Assembly: GCA_036389485.1 (NCBI GenBank)
Contig: DASVPR010000022.1
Location: 1 to 47,382, forward strand
DNA from: CADCVT01 sp036389485
GTDB lineage: Bacteria > Actinomycetota > Thermoleophilia > Solirubrobacterales > Solirubrobacteraceae
Direction: 5' to 3'
Length of the DNA: 47,382 bases
Shown here: positions 25,234 through 34,365 of the stretch, one piece after another
Layout: the number at the start of each line of letters is the position of its first letter
Numbering within the stretch: position 1 is the first letter of the stretch
Notes under the pieces: generated by a model
What the model was told of the DNA's origin: nothing
Database searches by the model: none
Seen by the model: only the letters and a program-made list of their open reading frames with translations
Made by a program: the position numbers and the translations under genes

Positions 25234-26334
25234 CTAGAACCTGATTCCTCCGTCGGGGATCGTCACGTGCGGGAACACTCGCACGCCGCGCGTCAGGACG
25301 TTGTCCGACCCCACCGTGACGCCCTCGCCGATGACCGCGCCGCCGCTGACGTGCGTTCCGGGCCCGATCCTGCTGCCCGCCGCCACCACGCAGTCGCGCA
25401 GCACGCACCCCGCGCCGATCTCCGTGCCCTGCATGACGACGGCCCGCTCGATCGTCGCGCCCTCGGCCACCGTGACGCCGTCGCCGAGCACGACGAGCGA
25501 CCCGACGTGGGCCCCCTTGGCGATCTTCGCGCCGCGCCCCACCACCGCCGGCGGCACGACGCGCCCCGCGATCGCGACGCCCGGCCCGAGGTCGGTGAAC
25601 GTCTCCCCCAGCCGCTCGGTCACCGACGTCCTGCACAGCCCCTCGAGCACGTCGAAGGTCGCCTGCAGGTAGCGGTCGGGCGTCCCGATGTCCACCCAGT
25701 AGGCGTCGTGCGGGAACGCAAAGAGGCCGTCGCCCACCAGCTGCGGCCAGATCTCCCGTTCGATCGAGACGTTGCGGTCCGGTTCGATGAGGTCGACCAC
25801 CTCCTTCTCGAGGACATACGCGCCGGCGCTGATGAGGTTCGTGTCGATCGCGTCGGGGGACGGCTTCTCGACGAACTCGCGCACCGAGCGGTCCTCGTTG
25901 AGGCGGACGAGCCCGTACGCCGAGGGATCGTCGACCGGCACCAGCGCGAGCGTGCCGCGCGCGCCCGTGCGCTCGTGCTGCTCGATCTGCTGAGACAGGT
26001 CCATGTCGGACAGGACGTCGCCGTTCAGCATCAGGAAGCGGTCGGCCAGCAGCGGCTCGGCGAACTTCAGCGCGCCGCCGGTGCCGCGCGGCTCGGGCTC
26101 CTCGACGTAGCGGATTCGCATCCCGTACGCCTCGCCCTCGCCCAGTACGTTGCGCAGCGCGGTGGCCAGGTAGCCCATGAGCATCACGACGTCGTCGACG
26201 CCGTGGACCTTCAGCCACTCGAGCATGTAGCCCATCAGCGGGCGGTCGACGAGCGGCACCACCGGCTTGGGCACGGTCGAGGTCAGCGGCCGCAGCCGCG
26301 TCCCCTCGCCGCCCACGAGGATGACCGCCTGCAC
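25234..26334 (-). CDS. sugar-phosphate nucleotidyltransferase with C-terminal left-handed beta-helix
   Basis: A 366-residue NDP-sugar pyrophosphorylase, probably mannose-1-phosphate guanylyltransferase by overall similarity. The N-terminal Rossmann-like domain has GGEGTRLRPLTSTVPKP (8-24), LNGDVLSDMD and FVEKP. The C-terminal hexapeptide-repeat domain covers about 250-360. The start is GTG, 6 bp after the UDP-glucose dehydrogenase stop. Specificity for GTP/mannose against other NTP/sugar pairs cannot be settled by reading, but the neighbouring phosphomannose isomerase supports a GDP-mannose route. Confidence 0.9.
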   Translation of the reverse strand: MQAVILVGGEGTRLRPLTSTVPKPVVPLVDRPLMGYMLEWLKVHGVDDVVMLMGYLATALRNVLGEGEAYGMRIRYVEEPEPRGTGGALKFAEPLLADRFLMLNGDVLSDMDLSQQIEQHERTGARGTLALVPVDDPSAYGLVRLNEDRSVREFVEKPSPDAIDTNLISAGAYVLEKEVVDLIEPDRNVSIEREIWPQLVGDGLFAFPHDAYWVDIGTPDRYLQATFDVLEGLCRTSVTERLGETFTDLGPGVAIAGRVVPPAVVGRGAKIAKGAHVGSLVVLGDGVTVAEGATIERAVVMQGTEIGAGCVLRDCVVAAGSRIGPGTHVSGGAVIGEGVTVGSDNVLTRGVRVFPHVTIPDGGIRF

Positions 26335-26340
26335 GGGCCG

Positions 26341-27711
26341 CTACCCGGGCCCGGACCCGCTCGACGCGGGCGTCGCCTCGGGACCGGCGACCGCGGCGGG
26401 CTCCGCGAGGTGGACCTCGTCCGGGTGACGGCCGACGCCCTCGTAGCGCAGGCCCGCGGATCGCACCGCCGCCGGGTCCAGGGCGTTGCGGCCGTCGATG
26501 ACGAGGTCGCCGCGCATCGCGCCGGCGGCCGCCGCCCAGTCGAGCCGCTTGAACTCGTCCCACTCCGTGACGAGCACGACGGCGTCGGCGCCGCGGACGC
26601 AGTCGAGCGCCGAGTCCGCGAAGTCGACGCCGTGCATCAGCTTCCGCGCCTCCTCCTCGGCGATCGGGTCGTACGCGGAGACCTCGGCGCCCTCGCCCTG
26701 CAGCCGCCCGGCGAGCACGAGCGACGACGCCTCGCGCATGTCGTCCGTGTTCGGCTTGAAGGCCAGCCCGAGCAGCGCGATCCGCTTGCCCACCAGCGGG
26801 CCGAGGTGGCGCTTGAGCTTGCCGATGACGCGCCGCTTCTGCAGCTCATTGACCTCGATGACCGCGGAGAGCAGCTGGAAGTGGTAGCCGGAGTTGCCGG
26901 CGAGCTGCTTCAGCGCGCTGACGTCCTTGGGGAAGCACGAGCCGCCGAAGCCGATGCCGGCCTGCAGGAACTTCGGGCCGATCCGGTCGTCGAGGCCCAT
27001 CCCGCGCGCGACCTCCCCCACGTCAGCCCCCGTCTCCTCCGAGACGTTGGCGATCTCGTTGATGAACGAGATCTTCGTCGCGAGGAACGCGTTGGAGGCG
27101 AGCTTCACCATCTCGGCGGACGCGATGTCCATGCGCAGGATCGGCGCCTCGAGCGGCCGGTAGAGGTCCTCCACGGCGTCGCCCGCCCAGTCGCCGTCGT
27201 CGCCGATGACGACGCGGTCGGGATGGAGGAAGTCGGCGACCGCCGAGCCCTCCTTCAGGAACTCCGGGCACGAGACGTAGCGGAAGGCGCTCTTGCCGGT
27301 CTCGGCGAAGCGGCGCTTGATGTGCCGGCCGGTGCCGACCGGGACCGTCGACTTCATGACGAGCGCGTGCTCGTCGGACGGCGGCATCGCGTCGACGACG
27401 GAGTACACGGCGCTCAGGTCCGCGTCGCCCGAGTACGTCGGCGGCGTGCCGACCGCGACGAAGAGCAGGCGGGCGTGCTCCAGCGCGTCGTGCAGGTCGG
27501 TGGAGAAGTGGAGCCGCTCGCGGTGGCGGGCCACCAGCTCCTCCAGCCCCGGCTCGTAGATCGGGATCTCGCCGCGCTTGAGGCGGTCGACCTTGTCGAC
27601 GTCGATGTCGATGCACCAGACCTCGTTGCCCAGCTCCGCGAAACCGGCAGCGGTCACCAGGCCGACGTAGCCGGTGCCGATCACACCGATGGGCTCGCGC
27701 TGCGCACTCAT
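26341..27711 (-). CDS. UDP-glucose 6-dehydrogenase
   Basis: It oxidises UDP-glucose to UDP-glucuronate using two NAD+. The 456-residue protein has the NAD motif GTGYVGL (12-18), STVPVGTG, EMVKLASNAFLATKISFINE, and the catalytic Cys259 in GFGGSCFPKD. GLAFKPNTDDMREA marks the C-terminal domain. The last 25 residues are a Pro/Ala/Gly-rich tail not typical of the family. It lies 15 bp after an LCP gene. UDP-glucuronate is a precursor of teichuronic-acid-like wall polymers, consistent with the LCP neighbours. Confidence 0.95.
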   Translation of the reverse strand: MSAQREPIGVIGTGYVGLVTAAGFAELGNEVWCIDIDVDKVDRLKRGEIPIYEPGLEELVARHRERLHFSTDLHDALEHARLLFVAVGTPPTYSGDADLSAVYSVVDAMPPSDEHALVMKSTVPVGTGRHIKRRFAETGKSAFRYVSCPEFLKEGSAVADFLHPDRVVIGDDGDWAGDAVEDLYRPLEAPILRMDIASAEMVKLASNAFLATKISFINEIANVSEETGADVGEVARGMGLDDRIGPKFLQAGIGFGGSCFPKDVSALKQLAGNSGYHFQLLSAVIEVNELQKRRVIGKLKRHLGPLVGKRIALLGLAFKPNTDDMREASSLVLAGRLQGEGAEVSAYDPIAEEEARKLMHGVDFADSALDCVRGADAVVLVTEWDEFKRLDWAAAAGAMRGDLVIDGRNALDPAAVRSAGLRYEGVGRHPDEVHLAEPAAVAGPEATPASSGSGPG

Positions 27712-27726
27712 TGCGAGCGGGGGAGG

Positions 27727-29241
27727 TTAGCCAGAGCGTCCGATGCGCGTCAGCGACCGCGCGATGGCGATCATCTGCTGGTTGGTCAGCGAGCGCAGCA
27801 GCGTGTTCGCCACCCAGTAGGCCGCCTTGTCCGTCTTCCACGCGACCATCCGCAGCCGGCTGCCGTCGCGGAAGAGCAGGAGCTTGCGGCCGTTCACGGT
27901 GCGCTCCTCGGACGGGTTGTCGAGGATCGGCGCGTCCTTCCAGTCGATCCCCTGGATGCCGTAGTACTCGCCCAGCCCGGGCGCCTCGACCACCATCCGG
28001 TAGGCGCGGTGCGGCTTCTTCTCGTCGTCGAGCAGCGTGTAGGTCCGGGGCGCGTTCGTGCCGAAGCCGTCCCAGTACCGGCTGCGCGCCTTCATCAGGC
28101 GGGCGTAGTAGACGGGGAACGGGATCTTCGGCGCGGCGATCACCGCCTGGTCCTCGCCGGGCACGCGCGCCTCGACGAGGCCCGGCACGGCCGAGCTGCG
28201 GTGCTTCTTGCGGCGCTTCTGGTCGCGCGGCTTCGTCGGCCCGCTCGCGCCCTCGGACGCGGTCGCGTTGAGGAACTCGTCCTTGACCTTCTGCAGCTCG
28301 CCGCGGCTGATCGTCACGAACTCCGTGCCGAGGTCGGCGCGGAACTTCACCCGCCGCAGCGGGTCGCGCGAGGACTCGTACGTCAGCTTGAGCAGGCGCA
28401 GGATCGCGGCGGTGGAGCGGATGTCGGTGTCGGTGTACCGGCCGAACAGCTCGAGCAGCCGCTCGCGGTCGCGGAACAGCTCGCCGACGCCGGTCTGGTC
28501 CTTGGCCAGCGAGAGGTAGTGCTGCTGGCGCGCGCCGCGGACGATGTCGGTGTCGAGGTGGCGGAAGCGGACGAAGTCCAGCGAGTCCTGCCCGCACAGC
28601 TTCTGGTAGCCCGGCTTGAGGTCGATCGTCGCGTAGTTCGTCGGGCTCTGGACCGGCGGGCGGTTGTCGTTGAAGTAGCGCCGGTCGACGTCGATGTAGA
28701 AGCAGCCGAGCCGGTCGACGGCCTTGCGGAAGGCGCCGAAGTTGATGTTGACGACGTGGTGGATCTGGAACGGCTCGCCGTCGGGGCTCTCCATCAGCTG
28801 CTTGACCTTGTTGATGGTCGCCTTCGGGCCGCCGATCGAGTACGCGGCGTTGATCTTGTCCGAGTAGACGCCGCGCGGGCCCTTGTACTTCACCTTCAGG
28901 TCGCGCGGGATCGACAGGATCGCGGTGGCGCCCTTCGACGGGTCGAGCCGGACGAGGATGATCGTGTCCGACCGCGGCTTGATGCCCATCGCCTTGTCGG
29001 CGTACCGGCGGTCCGAGCCGAGGACGAGGATCGTCTGCGGGTCGCCGGCGTCGACGTCGTCGAGCACGTCCTCGACGTCCTCCAGCGGCTTGTTGAACCG
29101 GTTGAACGCGTCGACCGCGTCGTCGAACTCGAGCAGGATCGCCGTCGCCGTCCCGGCGCCGGTGAGGAAGACGATGGTGGCCATCGCCGCCAGGAAGCGC
29201 TTCCACATGCCCCACGCCAGGCGAGGCGGCTCGTCGTTCAC
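27727..29241 (-). CDS. LytR-CpsA-Psr family glycopolymer-attachment protein 1
   Basis: LCP proteins transfer undecaprenyl-linked glycopolymers to peptidoglycan outside the membrane. The 504-residue protein has a short cytoplasmic N-terminus (MNDEPPRLAW), one transmembrane helix (about 13-33), then the LCP domain with LVLGSDRR, RSDTIILVRLD, AILSIPRDLKV and DFVRFRH, the phosphate- and lipid-binding arginines and aspartates. From about residue 400 a second domain follows (EYYGIQGIDWKD, AYWVANTLLRSL) that is shared with its neighbour. The GTG start overlaps the preceding LCP stop as GTGA; the parallel opening (xxEPPR) in the paralogue supports it. Confidence 0.93.
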   Translation of the reverse strand: MNDEPPRLAWGMWKRFLAAMATIVFLTGAGTATAILLEFDDAVDAFNRFNKPLEDVEDVLDDVDAGDPQTILVLGSDRRYADKAMGIKPRSDTIILVRLDPSKGATAILSIPRDLKVKYKGPRGVYSDKINAAYSIGGPKATINKVKQLMESPDGEPFQIHHVVNINFGAFRKAVDRLGCFYIDVDRRYFNDNRPPVQSPTNYATIDLKPGYQKLCGQDSLDFVRFRHLDTDIVRGARQQHYLSLAKDQTGVGELFRDRERLLELFGRYTDTDIRSTAAILRLLKLTYESSRDPLRRVKFRADLGTEFVTISRGELQKVKDEFLNATASEGASGPTKPRDQKRRKKHRSSAVPGLVEARVPGEDQAVIAAPKIPFPVYYARLMKARSRYWDGFGTNAPRTYTLLDDEKKPHRAYRMVVEAPGLGEYYGIQGIDWKDAPILDNPSEERTVNGRKLLLFRDGSRLRMVAWKTDKAAYWVANTLLRSLTNQQMIAIARSLTRIGRSG

Positions 29242-30785
29242 CGGCCCTTCCTCGCGCGGGTCGGAAGGGCGGTGAGCGAGGCCGCCAGGGCCAGCATCTG
29301 ATCGTCGCGCAGCTTCATCGTCAGCGTGTTCGAGACCCAGTACGCGCCCCTGCTCGTGCGCCAGGCGACGAACCGAAGCCGCTTTCCGGCGCGGAACAGC
29401 TCCAGCCGCCTGCCGCCCACACGCTTGACCGCGCTGGGGTGCGCCAGCAGCGGCGGCGTGCGCCAGGTCGTGCCCTGCACACCGTAGTAGGCGCCCTCGA
29501 CGACAGACTCCACCACCGTGAAGCGGTACGCCGTGTGCGGCTTGTCCGCGCGGTCGCGCAGCACGTAGACGCGCGGGTTCTGCTCGCCCGACCCCTCCGC
29601 GTAGCGGCCGCTCTGCGTCAGGTAGGCGGGGAACCGCAGCGGCAGCCCGAGCCTGCGCCGGCCCTTCGTCCGCCGCACGAGGGTCCGCCCGATCGCGCGC
29701 GCGTCGACCATCTGCCCTGCCTGGACCAGCCCCTTCAGCGTCTTCGGCCGCGGCTTCGGCCGCTTGCCGGGCGAGAGCGCCTCCGGCTCGCGCTGGTCGC
29801 CGCCGCCGTGCATGAAGTCGTCGACCACCGCCGCAACGTCCTCCGGCGAGGCGTCGACGTAGTCGACCGCGGTCCCGTCGCCGGCGACGCCCTTGGAGAA
29901 CGACGCGGGGAACTCCAGCTGGCGCACAGGGTGCTTCGCGGAGAACAGCGCGAGCTTCAGCAGCCGGATGAAGCCGCCGAGCGTCGAGAGGCTGCGGTCG
30001 GTCTGCGCCGCGTCCTCGAACACGTCGGCGAGCTTCTGCCGGTCGTCGATCAGGCTGCTCGTGCTGAGCTGGTCCTTCACCACCCTCAGGAAGTCCTGCT
30101 GGCGCGCCGCGCGCACGAGGTCGTTGTCCGCGTGCCGGAAGCGCACGTAGTCCAGCGCGTCCTGGCCGCACAGCTCCTGGTAGCCGGCGGGGACGTCGAT
30201 CTCCGCGTAGCGCTGGCCGACGGGGAGGCCCTCGTTGGAGTGGTAGTACCGCCGGTCGATGTCGACGTAGAAGCACCCGAGCGCGTCGACCGCCTCCCGG
30301 AAGCCGCCGAAGTTCACGTTGAGGACGTGGTGGATCTTCAGCCCGGTGAGCGCCTTGATCGTCTTGAGGGTCAGCGCCGGGCCGCCGAGCGCGTAGGCGT
30401 CGTTGATCTTCGCGATGCCGTGCCCGGGGATCTCGACGCGCAGGTCGCGCGGGATCGAGAGGACCGTCGTGGCGGCCTCGTCGGGGTCGAGCCGCACGAG
30501 CATCATCGTGTCCGACCGCGCGGGGTCGCCGTTCTTCTTGTCGATCCAGCGGCGGTCCGAGCCGAGCAGGAGCAGCGTCTGCGCCTTGCCCGCCTCCGTG
30601 CGGGTGATCTCCTCCTCGGCGGCCTTCGGGATCGGCGGCTTGCCGGGCTTCGGCTTCGGGACGATGTCGTCCAGCTCGAGCAGCGCCGCGGTCGCGGTCG
30701 CGCCGGCGGTGAGGAGGACGATGAGCAGACCCGCCAGGGCGGACCGCAGGAGCATGCGGTCGCGGCGAGGCGGCTCTTCGCTCAC
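29238..30785 (-). CDS. LytR-CpsA-Psr family glycopolymer-attachment protein 2
   Basis: A 515-residue paralogue of the downstream LCP protein. It begins at GTG (MSEEPPRRDRMLL), overlapping the M20 peptidase stop as GTGA, and has a transmembrane helix (about 13-33). LCP motifs are LLLLGSDRR, RSDTMMLVRLD, VLSIPRDLRV and DYVRFRH. The C-terminal domain repeats the pattern in its neighbour (AYYGVQGTTWR, AYWVSNTLTMKL). Two tandem LCP genes inside a nucleotide-sugar operon suggest specialised attachment of one or two glycopolymers. Confidence 0.93.
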   Translation of the reverse strand: MSEEPPRRDRMLLRSALAGLLIVLLTAGATATAALLELDDIVPKPKPGKPPIPKAAEEEITRTEAGKAQTLLLLGSDRRWIDKKNGDPARSDTMMLVRLDPDEAATTVLSIPRDLRVEIPGHGIAKINDAYALGGPALTLKTIKALTGLKIHHVLNVNFGGFREAVDALGCFYVDIDRRYYHSNEGLPVGQRYAEIDVPAGYQELCGQDALDYVRFRHADNDLVRAARQQDFLRVVKDQLSTSSLIDDRQKLADVFEDAAQTDRSLSTLGGFIRLLKLALFSAKHPVRQLEFPASFSKGVAGDGTAVDYVDASPEDVAAVVDDFMHGGGDQREPEALSPGKRPKPRPKTLKGLVQAGQMVDARAIGRTLVRRTKGRRRLGLPLRFPAYLTQSGRYAEGSGEQNPRVYVLRDRADKPHTAYRFTVVESVVEGAYYGVQGTTWRTPPLLAHPSAVKRVGGRRLELFRAGKRLRFVAWRTSRGAYWVSNTLTMKLRDDQMLALAASLTALPTRARKGR

Positions 30786-31921
30786 GGGCGGCCGCCCTCG
30801 AGCGCCCTCAGCTCCGGCACCTCGGTGGTGGGCCGCGCCAGCCGCTCGGGCAGCGTGGCGATGAAGTCGCTCAGCGCCAGGCGGTAGCTCGTCAGCGACG
30901 TGATGCTCACCCACTCGTCGGGCCCGTGGTGGCCGGCCCCGGTCGGGCCGAACTCGACGGCGGGGATCCCCTGGTCGAGGAACGTGGTGGCGTCCGACGC
31001 GCCGTCGCGCCCGACGCTCAGGGTCTCGACGCCGGCGGTCCGGCGCGCGGCCTCGCGCAGCGCGAGGACGAACGGGTTGTCGCGCGAGACGACGGCGGGC
31101 TTCCACGTCGCGCACTTCTCGATCTCGACGTCCGGGATCGCGCGGATCTGGGAGAGGATCGCGCCGGGGTCCTGGTTGGGGAGGTAGCGGATGTCCACGT
31201 CCATCTCGCAGCGGTCCGGGACCTTGTTGAACGCGTCTCCGCCCTCGATGCGGGCCAGGTTGATGCTCGGGCGGTCGAAGAGGTCGGACGACTCGCGGCT
31301 GAAGGGCAGGGTCTCGATTCGACGGAACGCGTCGTGGGCCTTCAGGATCGCGTTGTCGCCGAGCCACGGCGTCGAGCCGTGGGCGGACGTGCCGGAGACG
31401 CCGAGGCGCAGCGCGAGCACGCCCTTGGCCTGCACGCCGATGTGCAGGTCGGTGGGCTCGCCGGTGATGGCGAAGTCGCCGCGCAGCCCCTCGCGGACGA
31501 GCCAGTCGATCGCGTGGGTCTCGACGTCCTCGGACTCCTCGTCCGGCACGCAGACGAAGCGCACGCGCACGCGGCTCTGCTCGGTCGCGTCGCGGACGGC
31601 GCACATCATCGCCGCGAGGCCGCCCTTCATGTCGTAGGCGCCCCGGCCGATCAGGCGGTCGCCCTCGATGCGCGGGTCGAACTGCTCGGCGTGGGCAGGG
31701 ACGACGTCGACGTGCCCGTGCAGGATCACCGTAGGCGCCCCGCTGTCCTTCGCCGCGCCGACCTCGGCGACGATGACCGGCATGCCCTCGTAGTCGTACT
31801 CGCGGACCTCGATGTCGCGCGCCTCCAGCCAGCCCTTCACGAACCCGGCCGCCATGCGCAGGCCGTCCGGCGTCGAGGTGTCGGTGGCGATGAGGCGCTC
31901 GGCGAGTACGCGTTCGTCCAT
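30782..31921 (-). CDS. M20-family metallopeptidase/deacylase
   Basis: A 379-residue ArgE/DapE-type hydrolase that should use two zinc ions. Ligands are visible in LHGHVDVVP (His, Asp), GAYDMKGG (Asp), PDEESED (Glu pair), GEPTDLHIG and GAGHHGPDE (His). The dimerisation domain lies between (SAHGSTPWLGDNA). The substrate is uncertain: N-acetylornithine, N-succinyl-diaminopimelate or a dipeptide are all possible. It is first in the run of minus-strand genes and overlaps the LCP gene, so a role with wall amino acids or peptides is an inference. The ATG at 31919-31921 begins homology. Confidence 0.9.
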   Translation of the reverse strand: MDERVLAERLIATDTSTPDGLRMAAGFVKGWLEARDIEVREYDYEGMPVIVAEVGAAKDSGAPTVILHGHVDVVPAHAEQFDPRIEGDRLIGRGAYDMKGGLAAMMCAVRDATEQSRVRVRFVCVPDEESEDVETHAIDWLVREGLRGDFAITGEPTDLHIGVQAKGVLALRLGVSGTSAHGSTPWLGDNAILKAHDAFRRIETLPFSRESSDLFDRPSINLARIEGGDAFNKVPDRCEMDVDIRYLPNQDPGAILSQIRAIPDVEIEKCATWKPAVVSRDNPFVLALREAARRTAGVETLSVGRDGASDATTFLDQGIPAVEFGPTGAGHHGPDEWVSITSLTSYRLALSDFIATLPERLARPTTEVPELRALEGGRP

Positions 31922-31970
31922 TGGCCGATCGAGTCTAGAGGCGGGTGACCACGGGTACTCCTCCTCACTG

Positions 31971-32738
31971 ATGGGGGCACGGAATCTGGTGGCCGCGCCC
32001 GCCGCCGCCATCCTCGTCGCCGCGTTCGTCGCGCTGCTGGCCCAGGCCACGACGAGCGAGGCGCCGCTGGTCGACGAGGCCGAGCAGGCGCTGTGGTGGC
32101 TCGGCGCCGCGGTCGCGGGCGGCGCGCTGGCGCTGTGGGCGTGGTGGGACGCCCAGCGGCGCTCGGGCGTCAGGGCGCTGCGTCACGAGCGCGCGCGGGT
32201 CGAGCGCGAGGGCCACTGGCGCGACGTCCCGACGCTGGTCTCTCACCCCGGAGGAGTACGCGATCGTCCAGCTGCACCCGCGGATCGGGTACCGGCTGCT
32301 CGAGCCGGTCCCGGCGCTGCGGCCGATCGCGCCGGCGATCCTCCACCACCACGAGCGCTACGACGGCGGCGGGCACCCGACGGGCCTTCGCGGCGAGCTC
32401 GAGCGCAGCGCCGGGACGCAGTTCGACCCCGAGATCGTGCGGATCTTCGTCGACGAGGTGCGCAAGGCGCCGCCGGACGGGGCCGACCCGCTCGCCGCCG
32501 CACGGGACGACGCCGAGCTGCAGTCTGCTCCACGAGGCCGCGGCGGCCGAGGCCGAGCGCGCGCGGCTCCAGGGCGATAGCTTCGTGATCGTGCGCGCCT
32601 CGCTCGACAGCGTTCCCGACGTGAACGTCGCCGACGGCTACGCCGCCGGCGACGCGCTGTCCCGGCGAGGGCGGCGACGGCGTGATCGCGCGGGCGCAAA
32701 CGGCGCTCGGCGCCGGAGCGGGCGCGCGCCGGGCGTGA
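31971..32738 (+). pseudogene. decayed membrane HD-GYP/GGDEF signalling gene
   Basis: Pieces of one multidomain cyclic-di-GMP protein run colinearly in three frames. Two transmembrane helices (31971 to about 32240) are followed after a frame change by the second half of an HD-GYP domain (32242-32522: LTPEEYAIVQLHPRIG, HHHERYDGGGHPTGLRGE joined directly to AGTQFDPEIV). Another change leads to a GGDEF beginning (DSVPDVNVADGYAAGDAL, about 32523-32665), and a last one to GGDGVIARAQTAL and TGA at 32736-32738. The HD dyad, the HD-GYP centre and the GGDEF signature itself are deleted. Neighbouring genes are intact, so this looks like genuine decay. Confidence 0.72.
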
Positions 32739-32784
32739 GCGGCGACCCGGTGCATCACCGGCCCGCACGGAGCGGCCGACGGCC

Positions 32785-33669
32785 ATGACCACCCCCGTCA
32801 TCGCCGTCCACGGAGGGGCGGGCGCGTGGCGGGCGGGCCACCCGGAGGCCCTCGAGGCGCTCGCCGCCGCCCTGCGCGACGGCGAGGCGGCGCTGCGCGC
32901 CGGAGCGGAGGCGTTGACCGCCGTCCAGGTCGCGGTCGAGGTGCTCGAGGACGCGCCGGTGCTCAACGCCGGCCGCGGCGCGGTGTCGACGGCGAGCGGC
33001 GCGTACGAGCTCGACGCCGCCGTCATGGACGGCTTCACCCGGCGCGCGGGAGCGGTCGCCGCCGTCCAGGGCATCCGCCACCCCGTCGCGCTCGCGAGGC
33101 TCGTCCTCGACGGCGCCCACGTCTTCATGGTCGGCCCCGGCGCCCGAGCGCTGGCCGAGGAGTCCGGCCTCGAGCTCGTCGGCCGGGAGTGGTTCGACAC
33201 CGGCTTCCCCTCGCAGCCGCACATCCCACCCGCCGAGCCCGCCGAGCAACCGGCCTCCTCCCCCCATGGGACAGTGGGTGCCGTGGCGCTCGACTCCTCG
33301 GGGCGGCTCGCCTCCGCGACCTCGACCGGCGGGCGGGAGGGGCAGGTCGACGGCCGGGTCGGCGACGCGCCGCTGATCGGCGCCGGGACCTACGCGAACG
33401 GCGCGTGCGCGGTGTCGGCTACCGGCGACGGCGAGGAGCTGATCCGCGCGGTCGCGGGGCACCGGGTCGCGACGCTCGTGCGCGACGGCGGCCGGGCGGT
33501 CGAGGCGGCGTGCGACGCGGTCCTCCACGACGTCCGCGAGCTCGGCGGCACCGCCGGGCTCATCGCCGTGGACGCCGAGGGCACGGTCGCGCTGCGGTTC
33601 ACGACCGAGGCCATGGCCCGCGGGTTCATGCGCACGGGCGGCGAGCCGTTCGTGGCCGTCGAAGGCTGA
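32785..33669 (+). CDS. isoaspartyl peptidase / plant-type L-asparaginase (Ntn hydrolase)
   Basis: A 294-residue class 2 asparaginase precursor that cleaves itself to alpha and beta subunits. The predicted nucleophile is Thr163 in SPHGTVGAVALD, where autoproteolysis would occur before Thr. Other family blocks are VHGGAG (8-13), LNAGRGAVS, GRVGDAPLIGAGTYAN and ATGDGEELIR, which form the active site. It hydrolyses L-asparagine and beta-aspartyl dipeptides. The linker before Thr163 is short and Pro-rich. It starts 46 bp after the decayed signalling gene on the same strand. Confidence 0.93.
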   Translation: MTTPVIAVHGGAGAWRAGHPEALEALAAALRDGEAALRAGAEALTAVQVAVEVLEDAPVLNAGRGAVSTASGAYELDAAVMDGFTRRAGAVAAVQGIRHPVALARLVLDGAHVFMVGPGARALAEESGLELVGREWFDTGFPSQPHIPPAEPAEQPASSPHGTVGAVALDSSGRLASATSTGGREGQVDGRVGDAPLIGAGTYANGACAVSATGDGEELIRAVAGHRVATLVRDGGRAVEAACDAVLHDVRELGGTAGLIAVDAEGTVALRFTTEAMARGFMRTGGEPFVAVEG

Positions 33670-33742
33670 CGCGCATCGTGCGCGTGTCGTCGAGGGGAAA
33701 TCGTCCGAGCGCGCGGACATACTCGTGCGGTCCATCGACTGT

Positions 33743-34306
33743 ATGCCCGACGAGCACCGCAATCCGAGCGCCAGGGACGCGCGCGCGACGCGCGTCGCCG
33801 CCGCGCGTTCCCTCGGTCAGCGACTCGACGGAATCGTCGAGATCGTCGCACGAGTTCCGCGATGGCTGGCCTGGACAGCGTTCGCCGCATCAGTCGTCGG
33901 AACGTCGCCGCTGGTCTCGCCGAGCGTCCACGTCGCGGGTCTCCAGACGGACAGCCCCGCGCTCGCGTGGATCGTGCAGTACGCGCTCCTCGCGCTGGCC
34001 GTGACCGTCTTGGTCGGGTGCTTCTTCGTAGTCCGCGCGGTTGTCGCGTACATCGAAGAGGGCCGCTGGCCGAAGCGAGCAGGCGGCGTCGACGTGGGCG
34101 AGTACGACGCAGCGGTCGATCAGGTAGATCGCGCCGCTGAGCGGCTGTCGGCCGGGTCCGACGCGTTCGAGACTCTAGACCGGCAGTTGCGAGAAGCGAG
34201 CAGGGTGATCCGCTATCTCGTGTCGGAGCTCGAACGCGCTCGGGGCGATCCACCGCCGCCGGGCGAGGAGCGGTCGGAGGACGACGCCCAGGAGCACAGC
34301 GGATGA
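33743..34306 (+). CDS. two-helix membrane protein with coiled-coil tail, unknown function
   Basis: A 187-residue protein with two transmembrane helices (about 39-58 and 77-100) and a C-terminal coiled coil (AVDQVDRAAERL to YLVSELERA). The ATG at 33743 is preferred; an in-frame GTG lies six codons upstream. Codon use is less G/C-biased than the surroundings (for example GCA TCA, ACT CTA), as in the next gene. No family is recognised. The two genes may be a recently acquired pair. Confidence 0.68.
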   Translation: MPDEHRNPSARDARATRVAAARSLGQRLDGIVEIVARVPRWLAWTAFAASVVGTSPLVSPSVHVAGLQTDSPALAWIVQYALLALAVTVLVGCFFVVRAVVAYIEEGRWPKRAGGVDVGEYDAAVDQVDRAAERLSAGSDAFETLDRQLREASRVIRYLVSELERARGDPPPPGEERSEDDAQEHSG

Positions 34307-34365
34307 GGACTTGAGCGGACCGGTGGACCCCCTATCCCGATTCCGTCAATCTGAGGAGGGTACGT

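Noticed and set aside
24151..29301. 1716-codon open frame on the plus strand
   Set aside because: It is antisense to six well-supported genes. Its residues are the Arg/Asp/Val/Leu pattern of a third-position GC-rich shadow frame, with no domains.
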